Shown here one piece after another: positions 24,001 through 32,785 of a stretch of DNA of 64,000 bases. Position numbers and translations under genes: made by a program. Source of the stretch: Bugula neritina (taxonomy: Eukaryota; Bryozoa; Gymnolaemata; Cheilostomatida; Bugulidae); contig OZ037771.1 of NCBI GenBank assembly GCA_964035545.1, positions 13,148,980-13,212,979 of the forward strand, written 5' to 3'. The notes beneath the pieces are model-generated. The model saw nothing but the letters and a program-made list of their open reading frames with translations, was not told the origin of the DNA and did no database searches. Position 1 is the stretch's first letter, and each line of letters starts with the position of its first letter.

Positions 24001-27000
24001 TTAGCTGTGAGTACCATGCCCGACGTATTGTGAATAGTAAACCAATCAGAATTGGCGCCGGGGTATTCCAGGAGTGTGTAGGTTAGTCTGGCATTTTCTC
24101 CGATATCTCGATCTCTATAAACAGGTTTGTATTAGAGTCATAAGAAGAGCTCATTTAGAACAAAATCACAACTGAGAATCGTAATCATTGTGATCACCGA
24201 GTCACAATCACTGACTGGCACTCGGTAATTCATACGTGGTGATAATAACTAGTGATGAATTATTAATATTTACATGGCAGTAATATTTCCAATAGGAGAT
24301 CCCAGTTTCACCAACTCCTCTGTTTCCAGTGTGTAGGACGTCTGAGGAAACTCGGGGTCATTATCATTCACATCGTCTATGTACAGCACAACTGCCGCAG
24401 TTTTCTGTGAAATTATCAAAAATCAACAGCTGCAAAAGGGTTATCCCAACAAATTTCTGGAATAAACCTGAGAACTTAAGCTATAAAGTAAGAACCTGAG
24501 CTACAAAGTACAACCAGTAAATCAATCCGCAAACCAACACTTGGGTTAGGAGTTAGAATTGCACTTTCTGTTATCAGCAGCAAAGTGGGAGTTGCCCACT
24601 CCAGTTGTGTGCGCGTGTGGAATCCAACACCTGTCTTGCGCTGTTAGCCAACATTACTGATAAACACATAGCAGTATAAGCCACTGTGTAGTATTCAACA
24701 AAACGGTAAACATTTAGGGTTACGGATTTAGCATAGCGGAGAGATAGACAGCGCCCTGCACGGCAGCCAATGTGAGCGGTGTCTACTATTATAACTCTAC
24801 AACTAGAAGCTGACCCTGTCACATCTACCAATATATATGCACATATTGCAATATTTGTATATAATACACCAGCAATATAGCATATGCATTGATGATATGA
24901 GCATATATATTGATAATATGAGCATATATATTGGTAATATGAGCATATATATTGGTAATACGAGCATATATATTGGTAATACGAGCATATATATTGGTAA
25001 TACGAGCATATATATTGGTAATACGAGCATATATATTGGTAATACGAGCATATATATTGGTAATATGAGCATATATATTGGTAATACGAGCATATAGTGT
25101 ATAATATATGGTATTGAGTCAGCAATTCAGCGAGTAGTGAGCACCCTTATACTCACAGACGGGCCTCTTTTCTGCAAATTAAATTTACAAAGAGTTAAGA
25201 GTAATTTTGTTACAAATGCCTGCCTACTACCACCACACTATCTCCTAACTTTGTTAACTCAATAATATGGTAGATGACTGGGTCAATTGAATAAATAAAT
25301 AAATTAGGTTTAAATCTAATATAGTAAGACACTGGCGAATAAATGTTTTCTGTAATTTCCATCATCAATCACTCACAGTGACATTTAGGGTTAATCAAAT
25401 TACATTTAAAATTGCTGGAATCGTTGTAGAAGAACAGTACAAGTTAACAATAGCAGTAATGGGTGTGGAATATAACATATATCAGGGGTGAAAGTATAGT
25501 TTGGTACAAAAGATAACAAACAACAGACTAGGGTCAGCTGCTCAAATGGGGAGATGTCAATTAATTTATCATAAACTCTTGGCAGATTCCGTCTGAGGGT
25601 GTAATAGTATATAATATATAATAATCAGGTCACACATGAGCAGTATAAGTTACGACACTAATCTCCCTTATCCAGACTTCGTAGTAGCAGTGAAATTTAC
25701 AATCTTCTTTTACCGTGATTTACTAGCCATTGGAGTATTTCTATTCAGTTATTATTTATTTTCTGTAACTGAGTCAAAAAAGTTATGATCTCACAAGAAT
25801 TCCAACTTGCACCCCAAACCAAAATTTCTTAAAATATTGAAGAACTTGGGCTATAAAAATTTCTCTATCACCACATCTAAATGGACTCACTTGTCACTGA
25901 ACCACCTTGACTCACTTGCCATTTAACCACCTTGACTCACTTGTCATTCAACCACCTGACTCACTTGTCACTCAACCACTTTGACTCATTTGTCATTCAA
26001 CCAAATGATTCACTTGTCATTCAACCACCTTGACTCACTTGTCACTGAACCACCTTGACTCACTTGTCACTGAACCACCTTGACTCACTTGTCACTCAAC
26101 CACCTTGACTCACTTGCCATTCAACCACCTTGACTCACTTGTCATTCAACCACCTTGACTCACTTGTCACTCAACCACCTTGACTCATGATTTCAACATG
26201 TCACACAAACAGACACTCGGAGCTTCTACACAGCGGACAGCCATGCAAGCAGCCAGCTTGCCCAAGTTCTAACAACGGCACTTACAGAGAGGGGCGGAGA
26301 TCCACTGTCCCACGCAGTCACCGACATGTTGTAAGTATCCACACTCTCTCTGTCCAACTCCTTTGATAAGACCAGAAAGAATGTGTCTCGGTCCCGTTTG
26401 TCTAGAGTAAATGTGCCTTCCGTGTCCGAGAGTTCGACTGTAAAGTCACCTTGGTCTTGATCAGGATCATTTATTGACAGTCTCAGTATATTGGTGCCCT
26501 AAAAATAGACATCTAGTGTAACGCCCAATCTAATTTAATGATAAAATCAAATACTACGAAATTGGCACATAGAAGAGTAGACATGCACGAGATAAAGAAG
26601 GTATAAAATAAACTTGAAGGGGGGTCTTGTATTAGATTTGGCATGATCACTTAAAATAAGAGGTAGGTGGAGTAATGGAGAAATTGAGAAAAGCCTGTGT
26701 TCTAGATTAGAAGTGTAGCAAAAGAAGTTCTGTTCTTAAGAGAATTTCAAATTTTGCCCCAAACCAAAATTCATCAAGTAAATAAAATAACTTTGGCTAT
26801 AAAAAGTTCTTCACTACTGTACCCAGATATAAAATAACTTATTTAAATATCAAAATATAGTAAATTATGTCAAAATAAATAGTAAATTAATGTTAAAATT
26901 TATTGAAAAACAGCAGCTATTGATTTCCCATATCTGGCTGTATATCAGAACCCACCACACGGAAATCTTCTGGCAGTCGCTGGGTGTTGAAGTAACTTAT

Positions 27001-30000
27001 GGTGATGACTGGGGCCTGGTCGTTGATGTTCACCACATGTACCTTGACAACAGCAGATGACGATTTGCTCGCAGTTCCGGGATTTTTTGCCACGATCCTC
27101 AGTCTAAATAAACAGTGATCTCAATATAGAACTAGCTCAGTAACATTGTCAGGGTACAACCCATAAATACCACAATACCACAATACCACAACACTGATTG
27201 TTTATCTAAAGGCTGGGCATCAGATGACTTTGGATGAGTGCCAACTGCTGACATGTTTGGGGAATAAAGTCTGTACTTTCTCTCACTGGACATGTCAACA
27301 CCAACACTTATTTTATTCGCATTTCAGTTTACCAAAACATCTCACCAAGTCCAGAGCAATATTATTACACCCAACCGGCTGCTCTTTGATATATTTATTG
27401 AGTCACTGCATAGTTATGTAAATATTCTATTGATTATTGAACTTCAAGTGCAAGAGGAGAAGAAAGGAAGACCCACCTGTAGACTGCATGTGGAACAAAA
27501 TTAGGACATTTTTATATAAATCATAAAATAGATAAACTCTAGCAGCTAGAGATGATTCAACATAGAAGCATGTTCATTAGTGTTATAATTCCCTTGAAGT
27601 TTCCAACTGCAAGCCTGCCAGACACTGTACCATATGGTAGACCCAGACCAAAGACATAGCATAGTCTATACAGAGCTGATTCTACTAATACTGGGGTAAC
27701 AATTCAGTAGGATTTGGGGCCATCTTTAATCTACTTGATCCTTTACAGACTACGCATGGCAGGTCACAGCAGTCTGTTCTGATATCATGAAAAGAAGTGA
27801 ACCTGCGTGTGGCCCTGCTACCTTATGCAATAGTGACTGGAACAGACATGCCTCAGGCTCCATTGTTGAGCTGAGATAAGCTCCCAATACAAAGTACTAT
27901 TATAATAGAGGGAAGAATTTATCGGATTAGAATTTAAGTCTAAAACTCAAGAATAGGAAAGACTTTGGGCATTGTGTGGGGAGTGGGTAGAGCCAGAGGT
28001 CTAGGGAGTAGGGGAGATTAGCTTTAGAGTCAACAATACACAGAGTGCACTGTATACACATCATTTCAATGAAATCTCAAGTGGAAAATTCAGACAATCA
28101 GGTTTTCTTCTAGCTTGAGTTTTCCGCCTCAAAGAATAATTCTGAAGAACTGATAAGCTGAGAAATAAAAGATATCCAACATCTACTACAATATTCCCCT
28201 GGCTACACCACTGGGAACTGGCTACACCACTGGGAACTGGCTACACCACTGGGAACTGGCTACACCACTGGGAACTGGCTACACCACTGGGAACTGGCTA
28301 CACCACTGGGAACTGGCTACACCACTGGGAACTGGCTACACCACTGGGAACTGGCTACACCACTGGGAACTGGCTACACCACTGGGAACTGGCTACACCA
28401 CTGGGAACTGGCTACACCACTGGGAACTGGCTACACCACTGAGAACGGAAACATCACTTAAAACCAGATGAAATGCTCCAAGAGTGATGGTAGATGTCAA
28501 CTGTTTTACATATTATAATTAATTAATTAATTGATTGATTAAAGAGAAATGGTTAGATAGAATCACTGAGAGAGAAATACTAAGACTAATGAGCCAGGTA
28601 CCTGTAGAGAGACTGTACAATGTAGTCTAGTTCATGCTGCACAGTGATCTCTCCAGTGTCCCTGTTGACTGCAAAGTGGTTGTAGTTGGGAGTCGAGTCC
28701 TCGGCGCTCAGCTCGTATATCACGACGCCGTAGTTACCTTCCTCCTCGTCAGTCGCTCTCACCGTCAGCACGACTTGACCTGCGGCAGCAAACATAGAAA
28801 GGGTTAAACATGATACAGCTATACCACTTTATTTCTGATCATATATAAACTGACGGAATGGATTCACTAAAATTATTAAGTTGTCATTTTTCCCCAAACT
28901 ATACAGTTACGTCTGGTTGTTGATTTATACAGTACTTAGTCTAAATGCAGAACTCAGTCTAAATGGAGAACTTGGTATAAATGTCGAACTTAGTATAAAT
29001 GCAAGTACACCATAATGTTGAAATTACTGATAGTAATTAGCCCTGCTAGATGACTTTGTTTCCTCTTATATCAAAGACAGTTAACACGGAATCCATACAA
29101 GACAATAACTGCAGACTATACACAAACAGGGGAGATTACTCTACAGGAAGAGAGTAGAAGATTTATTGCTGAGTGAGGCTCCAGTGAAATTGATAACGTT
29201 GAACATTTAAACAGTAATTACCAGATAAGTGCATTGTGTGACAAAAATCTCAAGATAAAAAAGAACTGTTTGCCTGTTTAAACCAGATTCTGGCTGGGAA
29301 ATAGAGATCAATTGTGTCTAGTTTATAACTTCAAAATCAGATTGAACTTTGCCTGCTAAATTTTCTGTTTTGGGGAACAAAAACTTTCACTTTCAATGAG
29401 CTGTGTTTAATAGTTGCACTTATTATCAGCTAGTGAATCAGCCATAAATAAGACACTGAGCTTCCATGTAGTACTGCCACCACCTGTTCAGGTAGAATCC
29501 AGCTAATTTATGCCTCTATTGTGTAGGCAGGTATAGATGCTGAATGGCTGGGGTATAGGCAGTGTATAGCTAGCATTGTTGACATATGACAAGTAGCTGT
29601 ATTCATTCTAGATTTACTAATTACGAGTGAAAGGGAATAAACATGCATCATTTAGCTGGGATAAATAGAGAGACTGAATGTACAGTATAGAACACGTATT
29701 TCTAAAGAGTGGTTAGTACTTCATTCGACTAGCCCACAAGTTCACGACTCATTCTAGCTGAGGCTTACAGCTTAGGTTGAGAAGTGTGTTAGTTTGTCAT
29801 ACACCTACAAGGCTTGCTTGCCTACCAACTGATATACAATGTAACACACTGCTCTTTACCTTGTCTACACAAAACAAGCAAATATAAACTAATGATGAAA
29901 AACCCTGACTAAGAAAACAAACTGACACTCAAATAAAGAAATCAATTAATTTGTTGTAGAATGTAGACATTCAGGTTCGATAGGCCAACATTAGGTTTAG

Positions 30001-32785
30001 TAGGTAAACATTTAGGTTTAGTAGGCTAATATTTAGGTTTAGTAGGCTAATATTTAGGTTTAGTAGGTGAACAGTTTCAATCTAGTCAATATATATAATT
30101 ATACAGTCAATGGTTTGATAGAACTGGATTGATAAACATGTCTGCCATATCAATGAGTTTCATAACTTACAGCTTGTTATAATCTTTCCCTACTTATTCA
30201 ACCCTATATTTATATTATTCTTGTGCTAAACTACTATGGATCTTGTCTATAATTTTAGTCTATTTCTTCAAGCATAGCCTGTGGCCCAAGTCTGAGTATA
30301 TACCCTGAAGGTAAAAATCATACCTATAGTAGCATTCTCTAGAACCTGAGGCTGATAGAGGCTCTGGTCGAATACAGGCACCATGTCGTTGACATCAGTG
30401 ACTGCGATATTCACAATGAGGTCTCCGTGCAAACCAGCGCCGTCGTAGGCTCTAACCACCAGCCGATATCTCTTCTCCGTCTCGTAGTCCAGAGTACCAT
30501 TGAGTCGAAGCACCACGGAGACATCATTGCTGCCAATCTAAGGAAAGAAAATTCTAGAAATAGTAAGAGCAGCTGTGGTCTAGAGGTCAGAGCTTAGTGA
30601 ACACGTAGTCATGGGTTCAAACCCCAGTTAGGGCCATTGGTGATGTTAGGAAGAGCATCCAGTCATAACTGCTCCTGTGCTCCATCTGATTAAGTCCTTA
30701 GCCAGCTTTAAAAACCTTTCCATCAAGGTTTCTCACAGAGATAGTGACTATAAACTTGCATGAGTTTGAGTAAGGTGCGAGTTTGAGCAAGGTGTGAGTT
30801 TGAGTATGGTGTGAGTTTGAGTAAGGTGTGATTTTGAGTAAGGTGTGAGTTTGAGTAAGGTGTGAGTTTGAGTAAGGTGTGAGTTTGAGTAAGGTGTGAG
30901 TGTGAGTAAGGTGTGAGTTTGAGTAAGGTGTGAGTTTGAGTAAGGTGTGAGTTTGAGTAAGGTGTGAGTTTGAGTAAGGTGTGAGTTTGAGTAAGGTGTG
31001 AGTGTGAGTAAGGTGTGATTTTGAGTAAGGTGTTACTTTGAGTAAGGTGTGAGTTTGAGTAAAGTGTGAATTTGGAAGAATGCTAGAGGCAAAGGAAAAT
31101 TCCGGAATAAAAAGGGTTGATTTATGTCCACAAGAAAATACCCATACAGGTAGAGATAAAAGATCTTAACGTGACTCATATTGATCTAAAGAAGCTAGGA
31201 TTTGTGTTGTGCCATAATATGAGATGATGCAGCTCATTAGCAGGGACAGCCGATCAGCCAAGTGAAATAAAAAGAAACCCAAAATATTCAAGAAAGTAAA
31301 CAGTCAATAAATACCAGGAGCTCTTATCTCGTAAAATTTGCCTTTAATATAAGAGCAAAGTAAAAGGATTAATAAAAAAAGTGTAACAAGTAATTAGAGT
31401 TGAGCCGGACAGTCTAGTTTCTATTACGTCTGAGTAACTAGCAAGTGGTTTCCACCAAAGTCAACAATAACAAAGCTTAGGGGAGGCAAAACAATCAGAT
31501 TAACAGTTTGCACTGGGCGAGATTGTAGGCTAAGAGATTGGTCGGCTGCGTACAGGGCATGTCACGGAGAAAGTTGTTTCACTGCTCGCGGTAATAGAAA
31601 AGTGAATTCACCCCAATATAGAGTTTAGTGTTGGTTTGTCATATAAGTTGATTCACTGTTGAATACAATACAAACCTAACATAAACCACAATAATTTAAT
31701 ATCCAGTTAACCAAATGTGGCCATAAAACACAGCAGTTATATTGAAATAAATTGACCTGTTTCTCAGTAACTAACTACTAAGCATACTCTACATCAAAAA
31801 GATGAAATGCAGTCATCTTTCATGTTGATATCAAACTCTCGAAATGCGATACATAAATCACCTTAAAGGAAGCCAATCTGTCACTGCCTATCAAAAACTA
31901 GCAGTCTCTCAATACACACTCTCAGACCTCCATCAGCTAAATTTAGGCTGAGTTTCACAACACAATACTCTGCAATATTCGGGCTATGAAACTGAACTAT
32001 AGCCTGGGCAGAGCTTCCTTGAAGGTTACATTATAGGTTACATTTAGGTAAATTCAGTAGCCCAGGTTCTATAAAATTTAGTTCCACAAATTTTAGTTTG
32101 GGGTTCGGTTGAAACTTAAACAGATACTTAAATCAGAATTTAGAATACATACCCGACTTTCATCTAGAGTGAAGAGGCCATTAGATCCACTGATGATGTC
32201 ATAACGTTGTGTGGAGTTCTCCCCGTTATCCCTATCCAGCGCTGACCCCAGCACTACCAGCTGATCTCCCGACTTCCTGTTTTCGCTGACGGAGATATTT
32301 TTATACGGATTAGGGAACTTGGGGGCATTGTCATTCACGTCTCTGATGACAATCTCCACGTTATGGAATTCGGTGGGGTTAGCAAAGCTGGATACTAGCA
32401 TACTGTAGCTAGCCTTCTGTTCTCTGTCGAACTTGACTAAAGCAGTTATGTCCCCACTCAGTGAAACATCAAATACATCGGAATATTGGGGATTATTAGG
32501 AAGTTCTGATATTCGTTGCTCAGACTCAATCTCTAATACAACATATTGGCCGCCGGTAGCGCCATCTAGTGCTACATTTCCAATGACTTGAGGCGGTTCA
32601 ATATTTTCTTGGAAATATAAAACTTTGGTACTCTGATCTTGAGATGATACTCCTCCGGAAAATATTAGTAATAGTATAGTACAGAGCAGCTGATTGGACA
32701 GCCAGTGTCCGCTAGCACCAATAAGGCCAGAGATACCATGAGGTTTGTGGTGCAAATGTGAAACTCCTAGCAACGAAATGGCCAT
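1..32785 (-). CDS. DCHS1: Dachsous-type giant protocadherin, 27 cadherin repeats, 3' end beyond left edge
   Basis: Dachsous is a membrane cadherin that binds Fat on neighbouring cells in planar polarity and Hippo signalling. I joined 45 exons with matching phases, giving about 3136 codons in the window: 32785-32153, 30537-30324, 28779-28602, 27103-26956, 26498-26286, 24404-24274, 24114-23962, 23690-23525, 21367-21184, 17120-16890, 16500-16267, 15968-15793, 15453-15226, 14991-14718, 14417-14176, 13836-13455, 13219-12941, 12851-12661, 12546-12450, 12261-12073, 11698-11456, 11332-11127, 10926-10761, 10502-10287, 9387-9230, 9017-8779, 8615-8417, 8225-8118, 7927-7733, 7429-7230, 6928-6742, 6656-6416, 6223-5937, 5804-5582, 5445-5323, 5044-4809, 4505-4385, 4247-4063, 3658-3474, 3214-3026, 2161-1992, 1547-1290, 1129-877, 661-441, 56-<1. 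The order is a signal peptide, 27 cadherin repeats (most ending DxNDNxP then F), a membrane span near residue 2965-2990 and a cytoplasmic tail. There are no EGF or laminin-G domains, which argues against Fat. The count of 27 repeats is that of Dachsous, and the tail blocks SGRGSAE and DSGIQ resemble DCHS1/2 as I remember them. The TAA at 433-435 lies just past a donor and is not the end, because an in-phase exon follows at 56-1. Confidence 0.9.
171..446 (-). repeat. 26-bp minisatellite made of copies of the exon 44 donor
   Basis: There are about 10-11 units of 26 bp. In the gene direction each unit runs GTGAGTC ... GACTATAG, so unit junctions read TATAG|GTGAGT, the same as the real donor of exon 44 at 441/440. 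The array starts at the exon end itself. One unit (near 343) has a small deletion. Confidence 0.9.
877..1129 (-). other. DCHS1: Dachsous exon 43: transmembrane segment and juxtamembrane tail
   Basis: The exon starts after a clear pyrimidine-tract acceptor (CTTCCATCAG). It encodes PNMRDM, then about 22 strongly hydrophobic residues rich in I and V, then the basic stop-transfer cluster MRMRMCQNVKRE. The tail that follows contains APPPYGSYPPYG. The exon ends ACTGACAG|GTACTT in phase 2 and joins exon 44 (RSQCASSGRGSAEF). Reading through the donor reaches a stop near 795, so the long open frame there is partly intronic. Confidence 0.85.
1570..1956 (-). repeat. 25-bp minisatellite in Dachsous intron 41
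   Basis: About 15-16 units of 25 bp, with G/A and T/C variants between units. On the gene strand every unit holds ACAGTGAGTAC, a donor-like motif. The real donor of exon 41 (TTTCA|GTGAGT at 1992/1991) lies about 35 bp from the array edge and shares the GTGAGTA core. Confidence 0.85.
2906..2932 (-). other. DCHS1: Candidate 27-nt microexon between Dachsous exons 40 and 41
   Basis: The acceptor is GTGTAATTTCAG and the donor ACAAG|GTAGGC. It is flanked by phase 2 boundaries and would add nine residues (about SVQIAKVET) just before the EC26 end motif FDEHAPVF. Skipping it gives QIQILRFDEHAPVF, the canonical spacing. Both splice sites are good, so this is a plausible optional exon. Confidence 0.35.
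3291..3477 (-). repeat. 20-bp minisatellite touching the donor of Dachsous exon 39
   Basis: About nine units of 20 bp. On the gene strand the units read ACTGA(A/G)CTAAGTACACATG and follow directly after the real donor GGCAA|GTAAGTACT. CTAAGTAC in each unit is one base away from the donor's GTAAGTAC. Confidence 0.85.
4720..4802 (-). repeat. About 20-bp purine/pyrimidine minisatellite next to the donor of exon 36
   Basis: About four imperfect units of GAGAGAGACTGAGCAGAGG on the plus strand lie within a few bases of the donor CTG|GTCAGT at 4809/4808. The rest of the intron to 4506 is AT-rich and shows nothing else. Confidence 0.7.
6957..7226 (-). repeat. AGT/GCT trinucleotide tract filling Dachsous intron 30
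   Basis: The intron between exons 30 and 31 (6929-7229) consists almost wholly of TAC, TAG, AGT and GCT triplets, starting at the donor GTGAGTAGTAGTAG. It generates long serine-rich and valine-rich open frames (6857-7229) that are artefacts of the triplet repeat. Confidence 0.9.
9090..9229 (-). repeat. 19-bp minisatellite carrying four donors after Dachsous exon 25
   Basis: Plus-strand ACTTAC (GTAAGT on the gene strand) occurs at 9167-9172, 9186-9191, 9205-9210 and 9224-9229, at exact 19-bp spacing. The last one is the donor used by exon 25. Further out the units decay to CTCACCTACACAGAGAAAT. Confidence 0.88.
9933..9974 (-). other. DCHS1: Candidate 42-nt cassette exon between Dachsous exons 24 and 25
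   Basis: The acceptor is GGTATATACAG and the donor AACG|GTAAAT. The segment starts and ends in the phase of the flanking exons and encodes DVLAQKTLSSPRIN. Inclusion adds 14 residues in a loop of EC17; without it the repeat reads SITEGDADRKF, the normal form. The acceptor pyrimidine tract is weak, so chance is a real possibility. Confidence 0.25.
10234..10300 (-). repeat. Two-copy duplication of an exon end with its donor
   Basis: The string ATAGTTTACCTGTTATTGAG occurs twice, 43 bp apart. The copy at 10279-10298 spans the donor of exon 24 (ACTCAATAACAG|GTAAAC). The other copy lies downstream and keeps an identical donor. Use of the distal donor adds 43 nt, shifts the frame and meets an early stop. 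Confidence 0.85.
16599..16733. mobile_element. Foldback MITE, 135 bp, near-perfect hairpin
   Basis: The two arms (starting TATAAGCAGCTCCAAGTTGG) are inverted copies of each other along about 60 bp each, around a short loop near GTTAGGTACC. It lies in Dachsous intron 10. Flanking TA/TATA could be the target duplication. No coding capacity is present. Confidence 0.8.
17187..17421 (+). mobile_element. tRNA-derived SINE, copy 1
   Basis: The head carries an A-box-like GTGGTCTAGGGGTTAG and a B-box-like TGGTTTTGAAACCC. The core contains AGGAAGAGCATCCAGT, and the tail ends GCGACTATAAACTT. Shared with four other copies in the window. It lies in Dachsous intron 9, antisense to the gene. A poly-C tract interrupts it after the B box. 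Confidence 0.88.
18871..20682. repeat. 20-bp satellite, about 89 units, with a 760-bp internal duplication
   Basis: The unit is CTATAGTAAGTCTAAAAGGG on the plus strand and is nearly invariant. Rare variants (GTGAG at 19531 and 19611, ACTAGAAGG at 19641) recur in the same spacing at 20291, 20371 and 20401, exactly 760 bp or 38 units later. The right end decays from about 20580. It sits in Dachsous intron 9. On the gene strand each unit carries CCCTTTTAG, an acceptor-like motif. Confidence 0.95.
21903..22116 (-). mobile_element. tRNA-derived SINE, copy 2
   Basis: Same family as the copy at 17187, inverted. Read on the minus strand it begins GGAGCAGCCATGGTCTAGGG, has the best-preserved B box of the family (GAGTTCGAACCCC), then the core AGGAAGAGCACCCAG and the tail ACTATAAACTTG. 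It lies in Dachsous intron 8, in the same orientation as the gene. Confidence 0.88.
23035..23425. repeat. Interspersed repeat family, two adjacent copies
   Basis: Two degenerate copies (about 23035-23170 and 23245-23425) share blocks such as GAGAAAAGCCTGTGT, GTAGCAAAAGAA, CCCCAAACCAAAATT and AACTTAGGCTAT with copies at 25740-25885 and 26660-26835. All four lie in Dachsous introns 4-8. I do not recognise the family; a start fragment (GGTGCAGTAATGGAGA) also appears near 55832. Confidence 0.55.
24888..25096. repeat. 21-bp AT-rich minisatellite in Dachsous intron 5
   Basis: About ten units of GCATATATATTGGTAATACG, with one or two substitutions per unit. It produces repetitive open frames on both strands that are not genes. 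It lies about 60 bp downstream (gene direction) of the candidate 15-nt microexon. Confidence 0.85.
25157..25171 (-). other. DCHS1: Candidate 15-nt microexon between Dachsous exons 5 and 6
   Basis: In the gene direction the sequence reads AATTTGCAG, then 15 nt encoding KRGPS, then GTGAGTATAA. Both neighbouring exons end and begin in phase 0, so inclusion adds five residues without a frameshift. The site of insertion lies between PPLS and KTAAVV, in the loop before the last strand of EC4. The family pattern is complete without it, so if it is real it is an optional exon. Confidence 0.4.
25740..25885. repeat. Interspersed repeat family, third copy
   Basis: It shares CCCCAAACCAAAATTTCTT, then AACTTGGGCTATAAAAA, with the copy at 26660 and the pair at 23035-23425. 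It lacks the proximal half of the element. Non-coding. Confidence 0.5.
25875..26190 (-). repeat. 25-26-bp minisatellite in Dachsous intron 5
   Basis: About 12 units of plus-strand TTGACTCACTTGTCATTCAA plus CCACC. On the gene strand each unit carries AAGTGAGTCAAGG, a strong donor-like motif. The real donor of exon 5 (CTCTCT|GTAAGTG) lies about 95 bp upstream in the gene direction. Confidence 0.85.
26660..26835. repeat. Interspersed repeat family, fourth and longest copy
   Basis: It begins GAGGTAGGTGGAGTAATGG, continues GAGAAAAGCCTGTGTTCTAG, and ends near TTCTTCACTACTGT. It aligns over its whole length with 23265-23425. In Dachsous intron 4. Confidence 0.55.
28199..28441. repeat. 19-bp minisatellite in Dachsous intron 3
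   Basis: Nearly 13 almost identical units of CTGGCTACACCACTGGGAA. The final unit has a single change. No link to a splice site is visible; the nearest exon edge is about 160 bp away. Confidence 0.92.
29990..30075. repeat. Short 20-bp minisatellite in Dachsous intron 2
   Basis: Four to five imperfect units around TTTAGGTTTAGTAGGCTAAT. The surrounding intron (28780-30323) otherwise looks unique and non-coding. Confidence 0.65.
30566..30768 (+). mobile_element. tRNA-derived SINE, copy 3
   Basis: It begins AGAGCAGCTGTGGTCTAGAG, has the B-box-like GGGTTCAAACCCC, the core AGGAAGAGCATCCAGTCATA and the tail GACTATAAACTTGCATGAG. In Dachsous intron 1, antisense. A 17-bp minisatellite grows directly from its tail. 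Confidence 0.88.
30765..31072. repeat. 17-bp minisatellite extending a SINE tail
   Basis: About 18 units of GTAAGGTGTGAGTTTGA begin where the SINE tail (TTGCATGAGTTTGAGT) ends. The tail's own GAGTTTGAGTAAGG is the first unit, so the array appears to be seeded by the SINE 3' end. Confidence 0.88.
32153..32785 (-). other. DCHS1: Dachsous exon 1: signal peptide, EC1 and start of EC2
   Basis: The start ATG is at 32785-32783. A hydrophobic segment (LLCTILLLIFSGG, about residues 33-45) followed by VSSQD looks like a signal peptide with a long N-terminal region. EC1 ends in DVNDNAPKF. The exon stops in phase 0 at CGG|GTATGT. The upstream context in the gene direction is TATGTAAG directly before ATG, so an acceptor at the ATG itself cannot be excluded. 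A later in-frame ATG does not occur before the hydrophobic stretch, so I keep this start. Confidence 0.75.

Noticed and set aside
24574-25125. 183-residue frame with repeated YYQYICS
   Set aside because: It is produced by the 21-bp intronic minisatellite and has no independent coding signal.
27224-27504. Two overlapping plus-strand frames of 65-70 residues in Dachsous intron 3
   Set aside because: Could be transposon debris, but I see no motif to support a call.
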